DNA of 64,000 bases, taken from contig NZ_ANMO01000211.1 in NCBI RefSeq assembly GCF_000338295.1, positions 1-64,000 on the forward strand, given 5' to 3'. This document shows positions 28,784 through 36,608 of this stretch, piece by piece. Below the pieces are notes generated by a model. The model saw nothing but the letters and a program-made list of their open reading frames with translations. It was not told where the DNA came from and did no database searches. Each line of letters starts with the position of its first letter. The stretch's first letter is position 1. The translations under genes and the position numbers were made by a program. This DNA comes from Rhodopirellula europaea 6C (lineage in GTDB: Bacteria; Planctomycetota; Planctomycetia; Pirellulales; Pirellulaceae).

Positions 28784-28799
28784 GCAAACTAGGTGCCAA
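28784..28799 (-). promoter_or_regulatory. near-consensus sigma54 promoter upstream of the secreted protein gene
   Basis: On the minus strand TTGGCAC-CTAGT-TTGC: the -24 (TTGGCAC) and -12 (TTGC) elements both match consensus, and the GG and GC doublets are exactly 12 bases apart. Transcription would start near 28772, leaving a leader of about 125 bases before ATG 28647. A sigma54 activator gene lies next to this gene. Confidence 0.7.
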
Positions 28800-28836
28800 T
28801 CAACGGCCCGTTCAACACGCTGAGTACGCCGCGGCG

Positions 28837-28912
28837 CGTGAAACATGATCGTCGGTGCGGATGCGGATCGGCTCACGACAAATGCGGAGAGAGCACGCCG
28901 TGAAACAATCGT
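28837..28912. promoter_or_regulatory. paired direct repeats, possible enhancer sites for sigma54 activator
   Basis: CGTGAAACATGATCGT (28837-28852) and CGTGAAACAATCGT (28899-28912) share 14 bases apart from a 2-base indel. They sit about 65-80 and 125-140 bases upstream of the predicted transcription start of the minus-strand promoter at 28784-28799, the distance usual for sigma54 enhancers. The repeat spacing of 62 bases is about six helical turns. Confidence 0.45.
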
Positions 28913-28913
28913 G

Positions 28914-29495
28914 TTAGGAGTGCATCCGTGGCAGTTCGCTGCCCTCGGCGATGATCTCACTTTCCAACTTGGACAGTTCCGTGAGACGTTCGCGAACCAT
29001 TTCGCGACTGGCAAAATGCTCGGCGAGCTTCACGTACGTCGTGTGATGGCGAGCTTCACTCTCGAATAAACCAGCGTAAAACGCGGACAGTTCGGGCTCT
29101 CGGTCGGCCACATGATCCGCGAGCAATCGGAATCGTTCACAACTGCGGGCTTCGATCAAAGAAGCGACCAGCAAACGATCAACGGCGCGGTTGGGATCGT
29201 TTTGGCGGATCAGCGCGGTCAACTTGCGACCATACGGCCCCGGTGCGATCCGGCGAAACGGAATGTCACGTTTCTTCAAGATATCGATGACCATGAAGAA
29301 GTGCTCGAGTTCCTCTTCCACAATCGTCGCCATCTCTCGACAAATGTCGAGGTTCTCGGTGTAGGCGTTCATCAAGTTCATTGCGGTCGACGCGGCTTTG
29401 CGTTCGCAATGGGCATGATCCAACAGCAGTTCGTCCAAGTGGTTGTCGACTTGAACCAGCCAACGCTTGGTCGATTCGGAATGCAGGTGAAGCAT
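28914..29495 (-). CDS. miaE: tRNA-(ms2io6A)-hydroxylase MiaE
   Basis: 193 residues, the usual size. It hydroxylates the isopentenyl group of ms2i6A37 in tRNA using a ferritin-like diiron site. The four-helix bundle and its ligand residues are visible: DHAHCERKAAS near residue 27 (Glu), EEELEHFFMV near 60 (Glu...Glu-x-x-His), IEARSCERF near 114, and SEARHHTTYVKLAEHFA near 148-165. It lies five bases downstream of ftsY, so the two are co-transcribed. The substrate pathway genes (miaA, miaB) are not in the window. Confidence 0.9.
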   Translation of the reverse strand: MLHLHSESTKRWLVQVDNHLDELLLDHAHCERKAASTAMNLMNAYTENLDICREMATIVEEELEHFFMVIDILKKRDIPFRRIAPGPYGRKLTALIRQNDPNRAVDRLLVASLIEARSCERFRLLADHVADREPELSAFYAGLFESEARHHTTYVKLAEHFASREMVRERLTELSKLESEIIAEGSELPRMHS

Positions 29496-29500
29496 TTCGA

Positions 29501-30514
29501 TCAGGCCTCCAACAGCGCCGCGGCAAACGTATCAGGATCGAACTTGGTCATGTCTTCGATGCCTTCGCCCAACCCAACGAACTTGACCGGCAGTTCGAAC
29601 TGTTCACGAATCGGCAGAACGACGCCGCCCTTGGCTGAACCATCCAACTTGGAAAGGATGATGCCAGTGCAACCGGCTGCATTGCTGAAGCCTTTCGCTT
29701 GACTGATCGCGTTTTGACCCGCGGTCGCATCGAGGACCAAGAGGACTTCGTGTGGTGCACCAGGAAGTTTCTTGTCGATCACTCGCCGGATCTTTTCCAA
29801 TTCCTGCATCAACTTGCCTTGCGTCTGCAATCGCCCAGCCGTGTCGATGATGGCGTAGTCGGCACCGATCTCAACTGCTTTTTCGGTTGTTTGATAAGCA
29901 ACGCTGGCCGGGTCAACTCCGCTAGGCCCGGTGACGATTTCGCAACCGATTCGTTCGGACCAAATGGTCAGCTGTTCGACCGCCGCGGCGCGGAACGTGT
30001 CACCGGCACCAAGGACGATCTTGTGGCCTTGCGAAACCAGGTGGTGCGAAAGTTTGCCGATCGACGTGGTCTTGCCACTTCCGTTCACACCGACGACCAA
30101 GATCACGGTTGGTGGTGAGTCGGCTTTAGCCAGGTCACCGTGATCTTGTTTCAGCTGTTCGCGAATGTCTTCTGTGATTGTTTGGACGACTTCTTCCAAG
30201 TGAACGACTCGGCCGCGAAAATCTTTGGCGACGCGATCACGAATTCGTCCGGCTGGTCCCGCGCCCATGTCGGTGCGGATCAATCGAGCGTACAGTTCGC
30301 CCAAGAAATCTTCGTCGACCAATCGGCCTTCGGCTTTGAACAAGTCGCGAATGTCGGTTCCCAGAACCCGGCGAGTCTTTTGAAGGCCGGTCTTCATTTT
30401 GCCGAAGAGTCCGCCCGAGGCTTCTTCACCGGATGCTGGGGAGGAAGCCGACGGAGTCTCGGGGGCGGTGGATTCGTCGCTCGAGTCGTTCTTTTTGGAT
30501 CGCCAGAAAGCCAT
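29501..30514 (-). CDS. ftsY: signal recognition particle receptor FtsY
   Basis: 337 residues. This is the SRP receptor GTPase that delivers nascent membrane proteins to the translocon. An acidic, low-complexity N-terminal A region (SPASGEEASGG) is followed by the N domain helices and then the G domain: GVNGSGKTTSIGKL (P-loop, about 142-155), DTFRAAAVEQL (about 175), DTAGRLQTQ (about 227), and LSKLDGSAKGGVVLP (about 290-305). The ATG at 30514 and the acidic N-terminus fit the family. Its leader region contains a shared divergent promoter zone with the dehydrogenase gene at 30666. Confidence 0.95.
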   Translation of the reverse strand: MAFWRSKKNDSSDESTAPETPSASSPASGEEASGGLFGKMKTGLQKTRRVLGTDIRDLFKAEGRLVDEDFLGELYARLIRTDMGAGPAGRIRDRVAKDFRGRVVHLEEVVQTITEDIREQLKQDHGDLAKADSPPTVILVVGVNGSGKTTSIGKLSHHLVSQGHKIVLGAGDTFRAAAVEQLTIWSERIGCEIVTGPSGVDPASVAYQTTEKAVEIGADYAIIDTAGRLQTQGKLMQELEKIRRVIDKKLPGAPHEVLLVLDATAGQNAISQAKGFSNAAGCTGIILSKLDGSAKGGVVLPIREQFELPVKFVGLGEGIEDMTKFDPDTFAAALLEA

Positions 30515-30665
30515 CTATCAATGCACGTTTGGGAATGGAGCGTCTGAGAACTGGATGGGCCGGATGCGACGTCGCCGCAGCCAGACAAATTGTGTCGCAA
30601 CGCGATGAAATCCACCACCCGGGGAAGTCCACAGACGTGGGGGTTTGTGCATCGCTTGGGTTAAG

Positions 30666-33647
30666 ATGGGCACGTCCTCCTCATCCCTCCGCCGGCTTAT
30701 CATCCCCATGTTGCTGACGAAATCCTTCGGGCAAATCCTCCCCGTCGCACTTTTGACGCTGTTGTACTGCTGCACGAATTCCGCAGCGGATCGCCCGGCT
30801 TGGAACGATTCTCGATTGCAGGGGACTCCGGAACCTCCGTTGCCGCTGACGGTGCAGCGCGTTCATCCAAACCTCGTTTTGCGTTCACCGATCACGGCGA
30901 TGGATTTGCCCGGCACGAACCGACGTTTGGTGCTGCTGCAGAACGGCCAAGTGCATACGTTCGAGAATCGAGACGATGTCGAGTCGATGGATTTGGCATT
31001 GGATATCAACAAAGCCAATCAAACACACACCGACGAACAGTTTGCGGCGGCGCGAGATCTGACACTGCATCCAGATTTTAAAACCAATGGCTATCTCTAT
31101 GTTGTTTGGTCGATCCGTCCGCACGACGTCGAAGGCGGCACGCGCGTTTCGCGATTTGAAATGAGTTTGCCAACGGCGAACGAATTCGATGCTGACTCGC
31201 CGAACAGCGTGCCGTCAATCGATCCCGAATCGCGATTGGATTTGCTTTCGTATCCTTCCGGCGATCACATCGGTGCGTCGCTGAACTTCGGACCGGATGG
31301 GTTGCTGTACATCACGACCGGCGATGGATCGTTGCCCTTCCCGCCGGACGTCAACAAAGCGGCGCAGGACATCAGCGATCTTCGCGGCAGTGTGCTTCGA
31401 ATCGATGTGGATCAAACGAGTGAGTTGGCGGACGGAGCGACACTGCCGTATCGCATTCCCGATGACAATCCGTTCGTTGATGTCGAAGGAGCCCGCGGAG
31501 AGATCTTCGCGTTTGGATTACGGAATGGTTTTCGCGCCGCGTTCGATCCCGCGACCGATGATCTTTGGGTCGCCGATGTTGGTTGGGAACGCTGCGAGAT
31601 GGTGCACCGGATCGTTCCCGGCGGGAACCATGGATGGAGTCTCTACGAAGGGCCTCATCCGGTGGACCTCGAGCAAGCTCCCGGCCCCGGCAAAGTGATC
31701 TTGCCCGAGGTGGTGTTTCCACGCAGCGAATCGCAATCCATCACCGGTGGCGTCTTCGTTCCCGCCGATGCACTTTGCGCTGCCGACGATGTTTCGCTGG
31801 CCGGTGAATACCTTTGCGGATGCTTCATGAATGGGAATGTCTGGTCGATCGACACGCAGTCCAAAGCGACAACGGGCAAACCACCGGTGCCGCGAAAGAT
31901 TGCGAGCACCGGATTGAAGATCATTGACTTCTTTGTCAGCCAGAACGATTCATCGTCAGAGATTTTGTTGGTGGATCATTCCGGTGGTCTGTATCGGTTG
32001 AGCAGCAACGAGTCGGTCGATGACTACGAAGCGTTCCCAAAACGACTGAGCGAAACGGGATTGTTCTCGGACACGAAAAACTTGATTCCCAACCCCGGCG
32101 TCGTCGCCTACCGCCCCGCCTCCACGATGTTTCGCGATGGAATTCGTACGGTCCGGTTTGTTGGGATCCCCGGTCAAGATCCGATCAATCCGATGCGGAA
32201 ACGGTACGTGCCCGGGACCGTATTTGCGAACACATTGATCCGTGACATATTGGATGCTTCAGGTGATTCCAAAGAGATTCGGTTGGAGACCCAGGTGTTG
32301 TCTTATGACGGATTGAACTGGAATCCCACCACGTTCGCGTGGAACGAAGATCAAACCGACGCGACGCTGGTACCCGCGATGGGAGCCACACAGACTTTCC
32401 GTGTGGACGATCCCATTTGGGGACAGCGTGATTGGGAGCATCGTTTCTATCCACGTGCTGTTTGTGTCACCTGTCACAACGTTGCCAATCCCGGTGCCGC
32501 ATCATTGGTGCCTGAGAACCTGCGTGACGAGAGCGGTCCGGGATCTTGGTCTGAACTAGCGCAAGCCGGGTTTTTGGTGCAAGCCAAAGTGAAAGCAGGC
32601 CATGAGATGGTGAACGCTTATCACACAGACGAACCGCTCGAACAAAGGGCTCGATCGTATCTGCATTCCAATTGTGCGCACTGTCATCGGCCCGCCGGTG
32701 GTGCGACATCGAAGATGGATCTGAGACACATTCGGCCACTGGACCAAACCGCGTTGCTGGGAGTTCCCGCTGCCCAGGGCGACTTTGGTTTGGGAGCCAA
32801 CACCAAGGTCATTGAACCGGGGCATCCTGAGCGATCCGCATTGATCTATCGTGTCGCCACCGGCGGTCCGGGGAAAATGCCTCGCGTCGGTTGCTCAGCC
32901 GTGGATCTGGCCGGTGCCAAGATGCTTTGGGACTGGGTGGAATCGATGCCAGTCGATTCTGATCAGACCGAGGCCTCCGCTGAAGAGTCGAATGAGACGT
33001 TGCAAACGATGTTGTTGTGGCGAGAGCTTGTTCAAGCTTCACCGGAGCAATCGAAGACGATCGTATCTGAAATGCTGATCGAGGAGAGTGTCTCGCAATC
33101 GCCGGTGGTACTTGGTCTGATGCAACCTTGGATCGATCCTGGGCAACGCAAACTTTTGGTGGGTGATACTCCCGACGTGGACGCCCTGCTGGCTTTGGAG
33201 GGGAATGCGCAGCGAGGGTTGCAGTGGTTCTACGAATCCGCGGCGTCGCAATGTCGACAGTGTCATCGTATCGGTGGATTGGGAAAAGATGTTGGACCGT
33301 CGCTGGCGGGAATCGGCAAACGTCGAACGCGTTTGGAGGTGCTTCGAGGAATCGTCGAACCGAGTGAAAAGATCGAACCGGAATGGAGAAGCCACACGAT
33401 CTTGACGGTGGACGGTGAGTTGATCGTTGGTCGCATACTTCGGGAGGACGGTGAAGCCGTGGTCGTACAGCATGCCGACGGAATCAAGACGACGCTGCAT
33501 TCCGAGGACATCGAATTGAAAAAGCCGAATGAGCAATCGCAGATGCCGGCGGGTTTGCTTTCGGCGATGACGCCACAAGAGGTTGCGGACTTGCTCGAGT
33601 TTCTCATGCAAACGAACGAAGCCGGTGAGTTGCCGGCTTCGAATTGA
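30666..33647 (+). CDS. PQQ-type (glucose/sorbosone-like) dehydrogenase fused to triple-heme domains
   Basis: About 993 residues from ATG 30666; TTG 30645 and ATG 30708 are alternatives. A signal peptide (SFGQILPVALLTLLYCC) opens the protein. Residues about 60-430 follow the beta-propeller pattern of soluble PQQ glucose/sorbosone dehydrogenases (LTLHPDFKTNGYLYVVW, GPDGLLYITTGDG, GGNHGWSLYEGP). Three heme c sites follow: CVTCH near 599, CAHCH near 670 and CRQCH near 861, the last in the Pirellula/Verrucomicrobium-type heme-binding domain. It is periplasmic and presumably passes electrons from sugar or aldehyde oxidation to the heme domains. The substrate is unknown. It is divergent from ftsY. 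Confidence 0.85.
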   Translation: MGTSSSSLRRLIIPMLLTKSFGQILPVALLTLLYCCTNSAADRPAWNDSRLQGTPEPPLPLTVQRVHPNLVLRSPITAMDLPGTNRRLVLLQNGQVHTFENRDDVESMDLALDINKANQTHTDEQFAAARDLTLHPDFKTNGYLYVVWSIRPHDVEGGTRVSRFEMSLPTANEFDADSPNSVPSIDPESRLDLLSYPSGDHIGASLNFGPDGLLYITTGDGSLPFPPDVNKAAQDISDLRGSVLRIDVDQTSELADGATLPYRIPDDNPFVDVEGARGEIFAFGLRNGFRAAFDPATDDLWVADVGWERCEMVHRIVPGGNHGWSLYEGPHPVDLEQAPGPGKVILPEVVFPRSESQSITGGVFVPADALCAADDVSLAGEYLCGCFMNGNVWSIDTQSKATTGKPPVPRKIASTGLKIIDFFVSQNDSSSEILLVDHSGGLYRLSSNESVDDYEAFPKRLSETGLFSDTKNLIPNPGVVAYRPASTMFRDGIRTVRFVGIPGQDPINPMRKRYVPGTVFANTLIRDILDASGDSKEIRLETQVLSYDGLNWNPTTFAWNEDQTDATLVPAMGATQTFRVDDPIWGQRDWEHRFYPRAVCVTCHNVANPGAASLVPENLRDESGPGSWSELAQAGFLVQAKVKAGHEMVNAYHTDEPLEQRARSYLHSNCAHCHRPAGGATSKMDLRHIRPLDQTALLGVPAAQGDFGLGANTKVIEPGHPERSALIYRVATGGPGKMPRVGCSAVDLAGAKMLWDWVESMPVDSDQTEASAEESNETLQTMLLWRELVQASPEQSKTIVSEMLIEESVSQSPVVLGLMQPWIDPGQRKLLVGDTPDVDALLALEGNAQRGLQWFYESAASQCRQCHRIGGLGKDVGPSLAGIGKRRTRLEVLRGIVEPSEKIEPEWRSHTILTVDGELIVGRILREDGEAVVVQHADGIKTTLHSEDIELKKPNEQSQMPAGLLSAMTPQEVADLLEFLMQTNEAGELPASN

Positions 33648-33708
33648 TGCGTCGCGTGGAGTTGTTCTAATGTCGGACAACTCGTTTGTCGGTGCGCCCC
33701 ACGAGAGT

Positions 33709-33902
33709 AAACCTGTAGCTCGGTGGTCCCCCACCGAGACGAGCATGAGATTCGAACCGTTGTCACGACTGTTCGCGTGCTCGAGGCAGGTTGCTCGGAA
33801 GCGTGACGCGAATAGTTCGAGCGTTGCCGTGGATGAAACGCTGGTTGGCGGTGGTGAGCTTGCAGACGGAACAATTGGGGACAATCGTTCTACTCTGGTG
33901 CA
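33709..33902 (+). repeat. MITE-like element, family B, truncated copy B1
   Basis: Starts with AAACCTGTAG followed by the palindromic segment CGGTGGTCCCCCACCG (33723-33738). The interior is about 190 bases alignable with copy B2 at 36314-36608, and the shared string GAAACGCTGGTTGGCGGTGG is identical. The right-hand terminal repeat is missing, so this copy is truncated near the 3' end of the sigma-factor gene at 33939. Confidence 0.6.
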
Positions 33903-33938
33903 GGATCTTCCGTTGGTTCGCCCCAAGGGTTGCCGTGT

Positions 33939-36119
33939 TCAGAACATTCCGCCACCGCCACCACCGTCTCCGCCTCCACTGCCTGACATTCCACCCCCGA
34001 TTGTCTGCGTTCTGTTTTTTTGTTGCTGCTGATATTCTTCGTCAGACAGGCGAGGGTCTTCGCCGGTGTGTGTTTCGCGAAGAGCACGCATCAGATCTTC
34101 GACTTCTTTGTGCACTTCGTCGGTTGTGCTGACCAGCAACGCGGGACGGCCCTCTCGCGAGTGATTGACTGAGCTGATCGTGGAGTAGCCCCCGAGTACC
34201 TCCCATGCGTCGGGCTGAATGGTGGAGGTGATCATCTCGATCGTGCCAACGTCGCCACCTCGAGGCAGGCCGGTGCCTTCCAGGAAATACAATCGTTGCC
34301 GAAGACTAGCATCGCTAGCTTCCATGGTTGTGATTTGCAAAACCTCATCCTTAAATTGATATGTGAGTCCGAGAGGACGCAGCATCAGGCGAAGGAAAGA
34401 TCGAAAGGAAACCGATTGAATCGAAATATCCAAAGGGACGTCGGTTGACAGCCCAATCTCTTCCAAGGAAATCTTGTCGACCAGGATTGCGAAATCGACG
34501 TCTTCGGACATCAAGCGAATCGCGTCGTGCAACGGGGTATGCACAAAATTGTAGGAAACCTTTTTGTCCATGATCTCATCGTACTTCTTCTCTTCTTCAG
34601 GCGTCATGTCCAACCATCGATCCGTCGAAACACCTTTGCGCGTCAGTACGGTCATGTCGGCTGTGATCAGCAGACCGTCGTCATCAACGATCGCCTTCAA
34701 ACCGGCAGGTTCTAAAGCTTTTCGAAGCAAGGTTCGAAGCGGTTGATCGCCCTTCGAATCGAACTGAACATGAAGGCTGTCGATGTCGATCTGTCCCAGC
34801 GTCATGGCTTGTTCGTCGAGCAAGACTGGCGTCCGAATCAAGTTTTGCAGTGTTTCTGGTAGCGAACGAATGTTGGATTCGAATGAAAGTGACGTTGGCT
34901 GATCCAATGTTTCCGCCACTCGCTTCGCAACCAGGCTGGTGCCATTTGTTGGTACGGGCGGCGTGGGGGGAATCGGTGGCGTGGGCGGTGTCGGCCGAAC
35001 GGGAGCAGGCACCGATTGAACGTCCGAAGTTTCCGCGTGGGTCCCGGCGTTCAGATTGTTCGCTTGCGCATTTTGCGTGAATTGCGCTAGTGTGGTGGAA
35101 GAGTCTGCGTCCGGTGTCGCGAAGGTCAGAACACTGGCGTTGCGTCCTGTCTCGTCGTCGCCCACGGGAACCGCGAAAGCGACTAGCAAGGCCAATCCAA
35201 CCGCAGCGGTGGAGCCAAGTACTGGGACAATAGGCATAGTAGCGATTCCTTGTGCTAGATGAGATTCAAGAGCGGAGAAGTGGGAGGATGACGAACGATT
35301 GGCCCAATGGGAGTTGCCAGAGTCTGCGCCTGGGGCGGCGTCTGGTTCGCAAGTTGGATGGGGCATCGTTGGTGAGGATGTGAGTTTGAAGGTGGCTTGC
35401 GTGGCCATCGCGTCGGTGGCACTCCAGGCGTGGGCAGCGGCCCAAGCCGCCATTGGTGCGACCCCGCGAAGTCGCAGTTGTCGACAAAGACGTTGCTTGC
35501 CCCGCGCCAGCCACCCACGAACGGTGCCTTCAGTGGTACCCATCCGTTTCGCGGTTTCGTTGACCGTGATGCCTTGTTGAAGGTGCAGCACAATTGCGGA
35601 TCGGTATTTTTCGGGCAGTTCCGACAACTCCTCGTCCAGCACGATCGCTTGATGACGAAGTGTAAGTCGTTCCAAAGGATCGACCGGTTTGGAAGGAACA
35701 TCCGATAGATCTTGCTGCGAGTGTTCGGGTGACATCATGGTCGCGATGCTGGCGCGTTGGGCGACACGGTGCAGCCATCCGGCCAACCGATCGGGACTTC
35801 GAATCTTCTTCGCCGATTGGGTGAGGTATAAAAACGTTGTCTGCATGGCATCGTCGGCGTCCGACCGATTGTGGCACCGCCGGATGCAAACGCTGAGAAC
35901 CATTTGGGCGTAACGTCGAACCAACGTGTCGAGGGCTTCGATGCAGTTGTCCGTGACCCAAGCGTCCAATAAATCCGCGTCGGTGGAATTGAGGTCATCC
36001 CAACGGTCCGCGATTATCGTGTCGCAGGAACCAGCAATCGATTGGTCTGGACTCGCGTCCGGGGTGACTGGTGGCGGAATCGAATCCGGGGGTTCGATGG
36101 TGGAATTTTCGCTGGGCAT
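33939..36119 (-). CDS. membrane-anchored ECF-type sigma factor with C-terminal periplasmic domains
   Basis: 726 residues from ATG 36119, which has a GGGA ribosome binding site; the frame opens further up to 36206. Residues about 50-130 form sigma region 2 (LVRRYAQMVLSVCIRRCHNRSDADDAMQTTFLYL) and about 165-220 region 4 (LPEKYRSAIVLHLQQGITVNETAKRMGTTEGTVRGWLARGKQRL). After a low-complexity linker, one membrane segment (about 293-318, PVLGSTAAVGLALLVAFAVP) is followed by a Pro-rich linker and two repeated modules of about 80 residues (for example LRTLLRKALEPAGLKAIVDDDGLLI) that resemble secretin/TonB short N-terminal domains. A Gly-rich tail follows (GGGDGGGGGGMF). It may sense something outside the membrane and regulate itself. 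The gene is flanked on both sides by family-B MITE-like repeats. Confidence 0.85.
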   Translation of the reverse strand: MPSENSTIEPPDSIPPPVTPDASPDQSIAGSCDTIIADRWDDLNSTDADLLDAWVTDNCIEALDTLVRRYAQMVLSVCIRRCHNRSDADDAMQTTFLYLTQSAKKIRSPDRLAGWLHRVAQRASIATMMSPEHSQQDLSDVPSKPVDPLERLTLRHQAIVLDEELSELPEKYRSAIVLHLQQGITVNETAKRMGTTEGTVRGWLARGKQRLCRQLRLRGVAPMAAWAAAHAWSATDAMATQATFKLTSSPTMPHPTCEPDAAPGADSGNSHWANRSSSSHFSALESHLAQGIATMPIVPVLGSTAAVGLALLVAFAVPVGDDETGRNASVLTFATPDADSSTTLAQFTQNAQANNLNAGTHAETSDVQSVPAPVRPTPPTPPIPPTPPVPTNGTSLVAKRVAETLDQPTSLSFESNIRSLPETLQNLIRTPVLLDEQAMTLGQIDIDSLHVQFDSKGDQPLRTLLRKALEPAGLKAIVDDDGLLITADMTVLTRKGVSTDRWLDMTPEEEKKYDEIMDKKVSYNFVHTPLHDAIRLMSEDVDFAILVDKISLEEIGLSTDVPLDISIQSVSFRSFLRLMLRPLGLTYQFKDEVLQITTMEASDASLRQRLYFLEGTGLPRGGDVGTIEMITSTIQPDAWEVLGGYSTISSVNHSREGRPALLVSTTDEVHKEVEDLMRALRETHTGEDPRLSDEEYQQQQKNRTQTIGGGMSGSGGGDGGGGGGMF

Positions 36120-36313
36120 GATCGTCCCTTTCCTTTCCGGCCGAATATCGAGGCTGCAGCGTCGTGATATGCTCTGAATCGATGTGACGGTTGTGCGCGG
36201 AAGCAAAAACGCCTCTTCTGATCATCGCTTGTTCAAGAAGACAGTGGGACGAGATGCCTCCACGGCGCGCAAAAAATCAGAAATTCGAAGAAAAGAAACT
36301 TTGAGCGTTCAAC
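36120..36313. other. 5' flank of the membrane-anchored sigma gene
   Basis: About 190 bases between the sigma gene start and the family-B element. It presumably holds the sigma gene promoter, but no clear boxes can be named. Confidence 0.4.
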
Positions 36314-36608
36314 AACCTGTAGCTCGGTGGTCCCCCACCGAGACGAGCGCAAGAGTCAATCAGTTGTCTCAACTGTTTGTGTGCCCGGAGAGATTCGCTT
36401 CGAAGCTTGACGCGAATGTTTGGAACGTTGAACGCGATGAAACGCTGGTTGGCGGTGGTGAGCTTGAAGAAGGAATTACTGAGGACAATCGCTCTACTCT
36501 GGGGCTCACTTCGTTCGATCCGGGGCGATGGAGTGACCGGGAAAGTGCGGGTGGGCGAATGCTTTGGTTTGCGCTTGGTCACGGTGGGGGACCACCGTAC
36601 TACAGGTT
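36314..36608 (+). repeat. MITE-like element, family B, complete copy B2
   Basis: 295 bp bounded by near-perfect 30-base terminal inverted repeats: AACCTGTAG at the left; the right end, reverse-complemented, starts AACCTGTAG. Both continue into the palindrome CGGTGGTCCCCCACCG. The interior has no coding capacity. The right end lies against the stop codon (TAA, 36610-36608 minus strand) of malQ, so the element supplies or abuts the malQ 3' end. Related copy B1 lies at 33709-33902. Confidence 0.7.
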
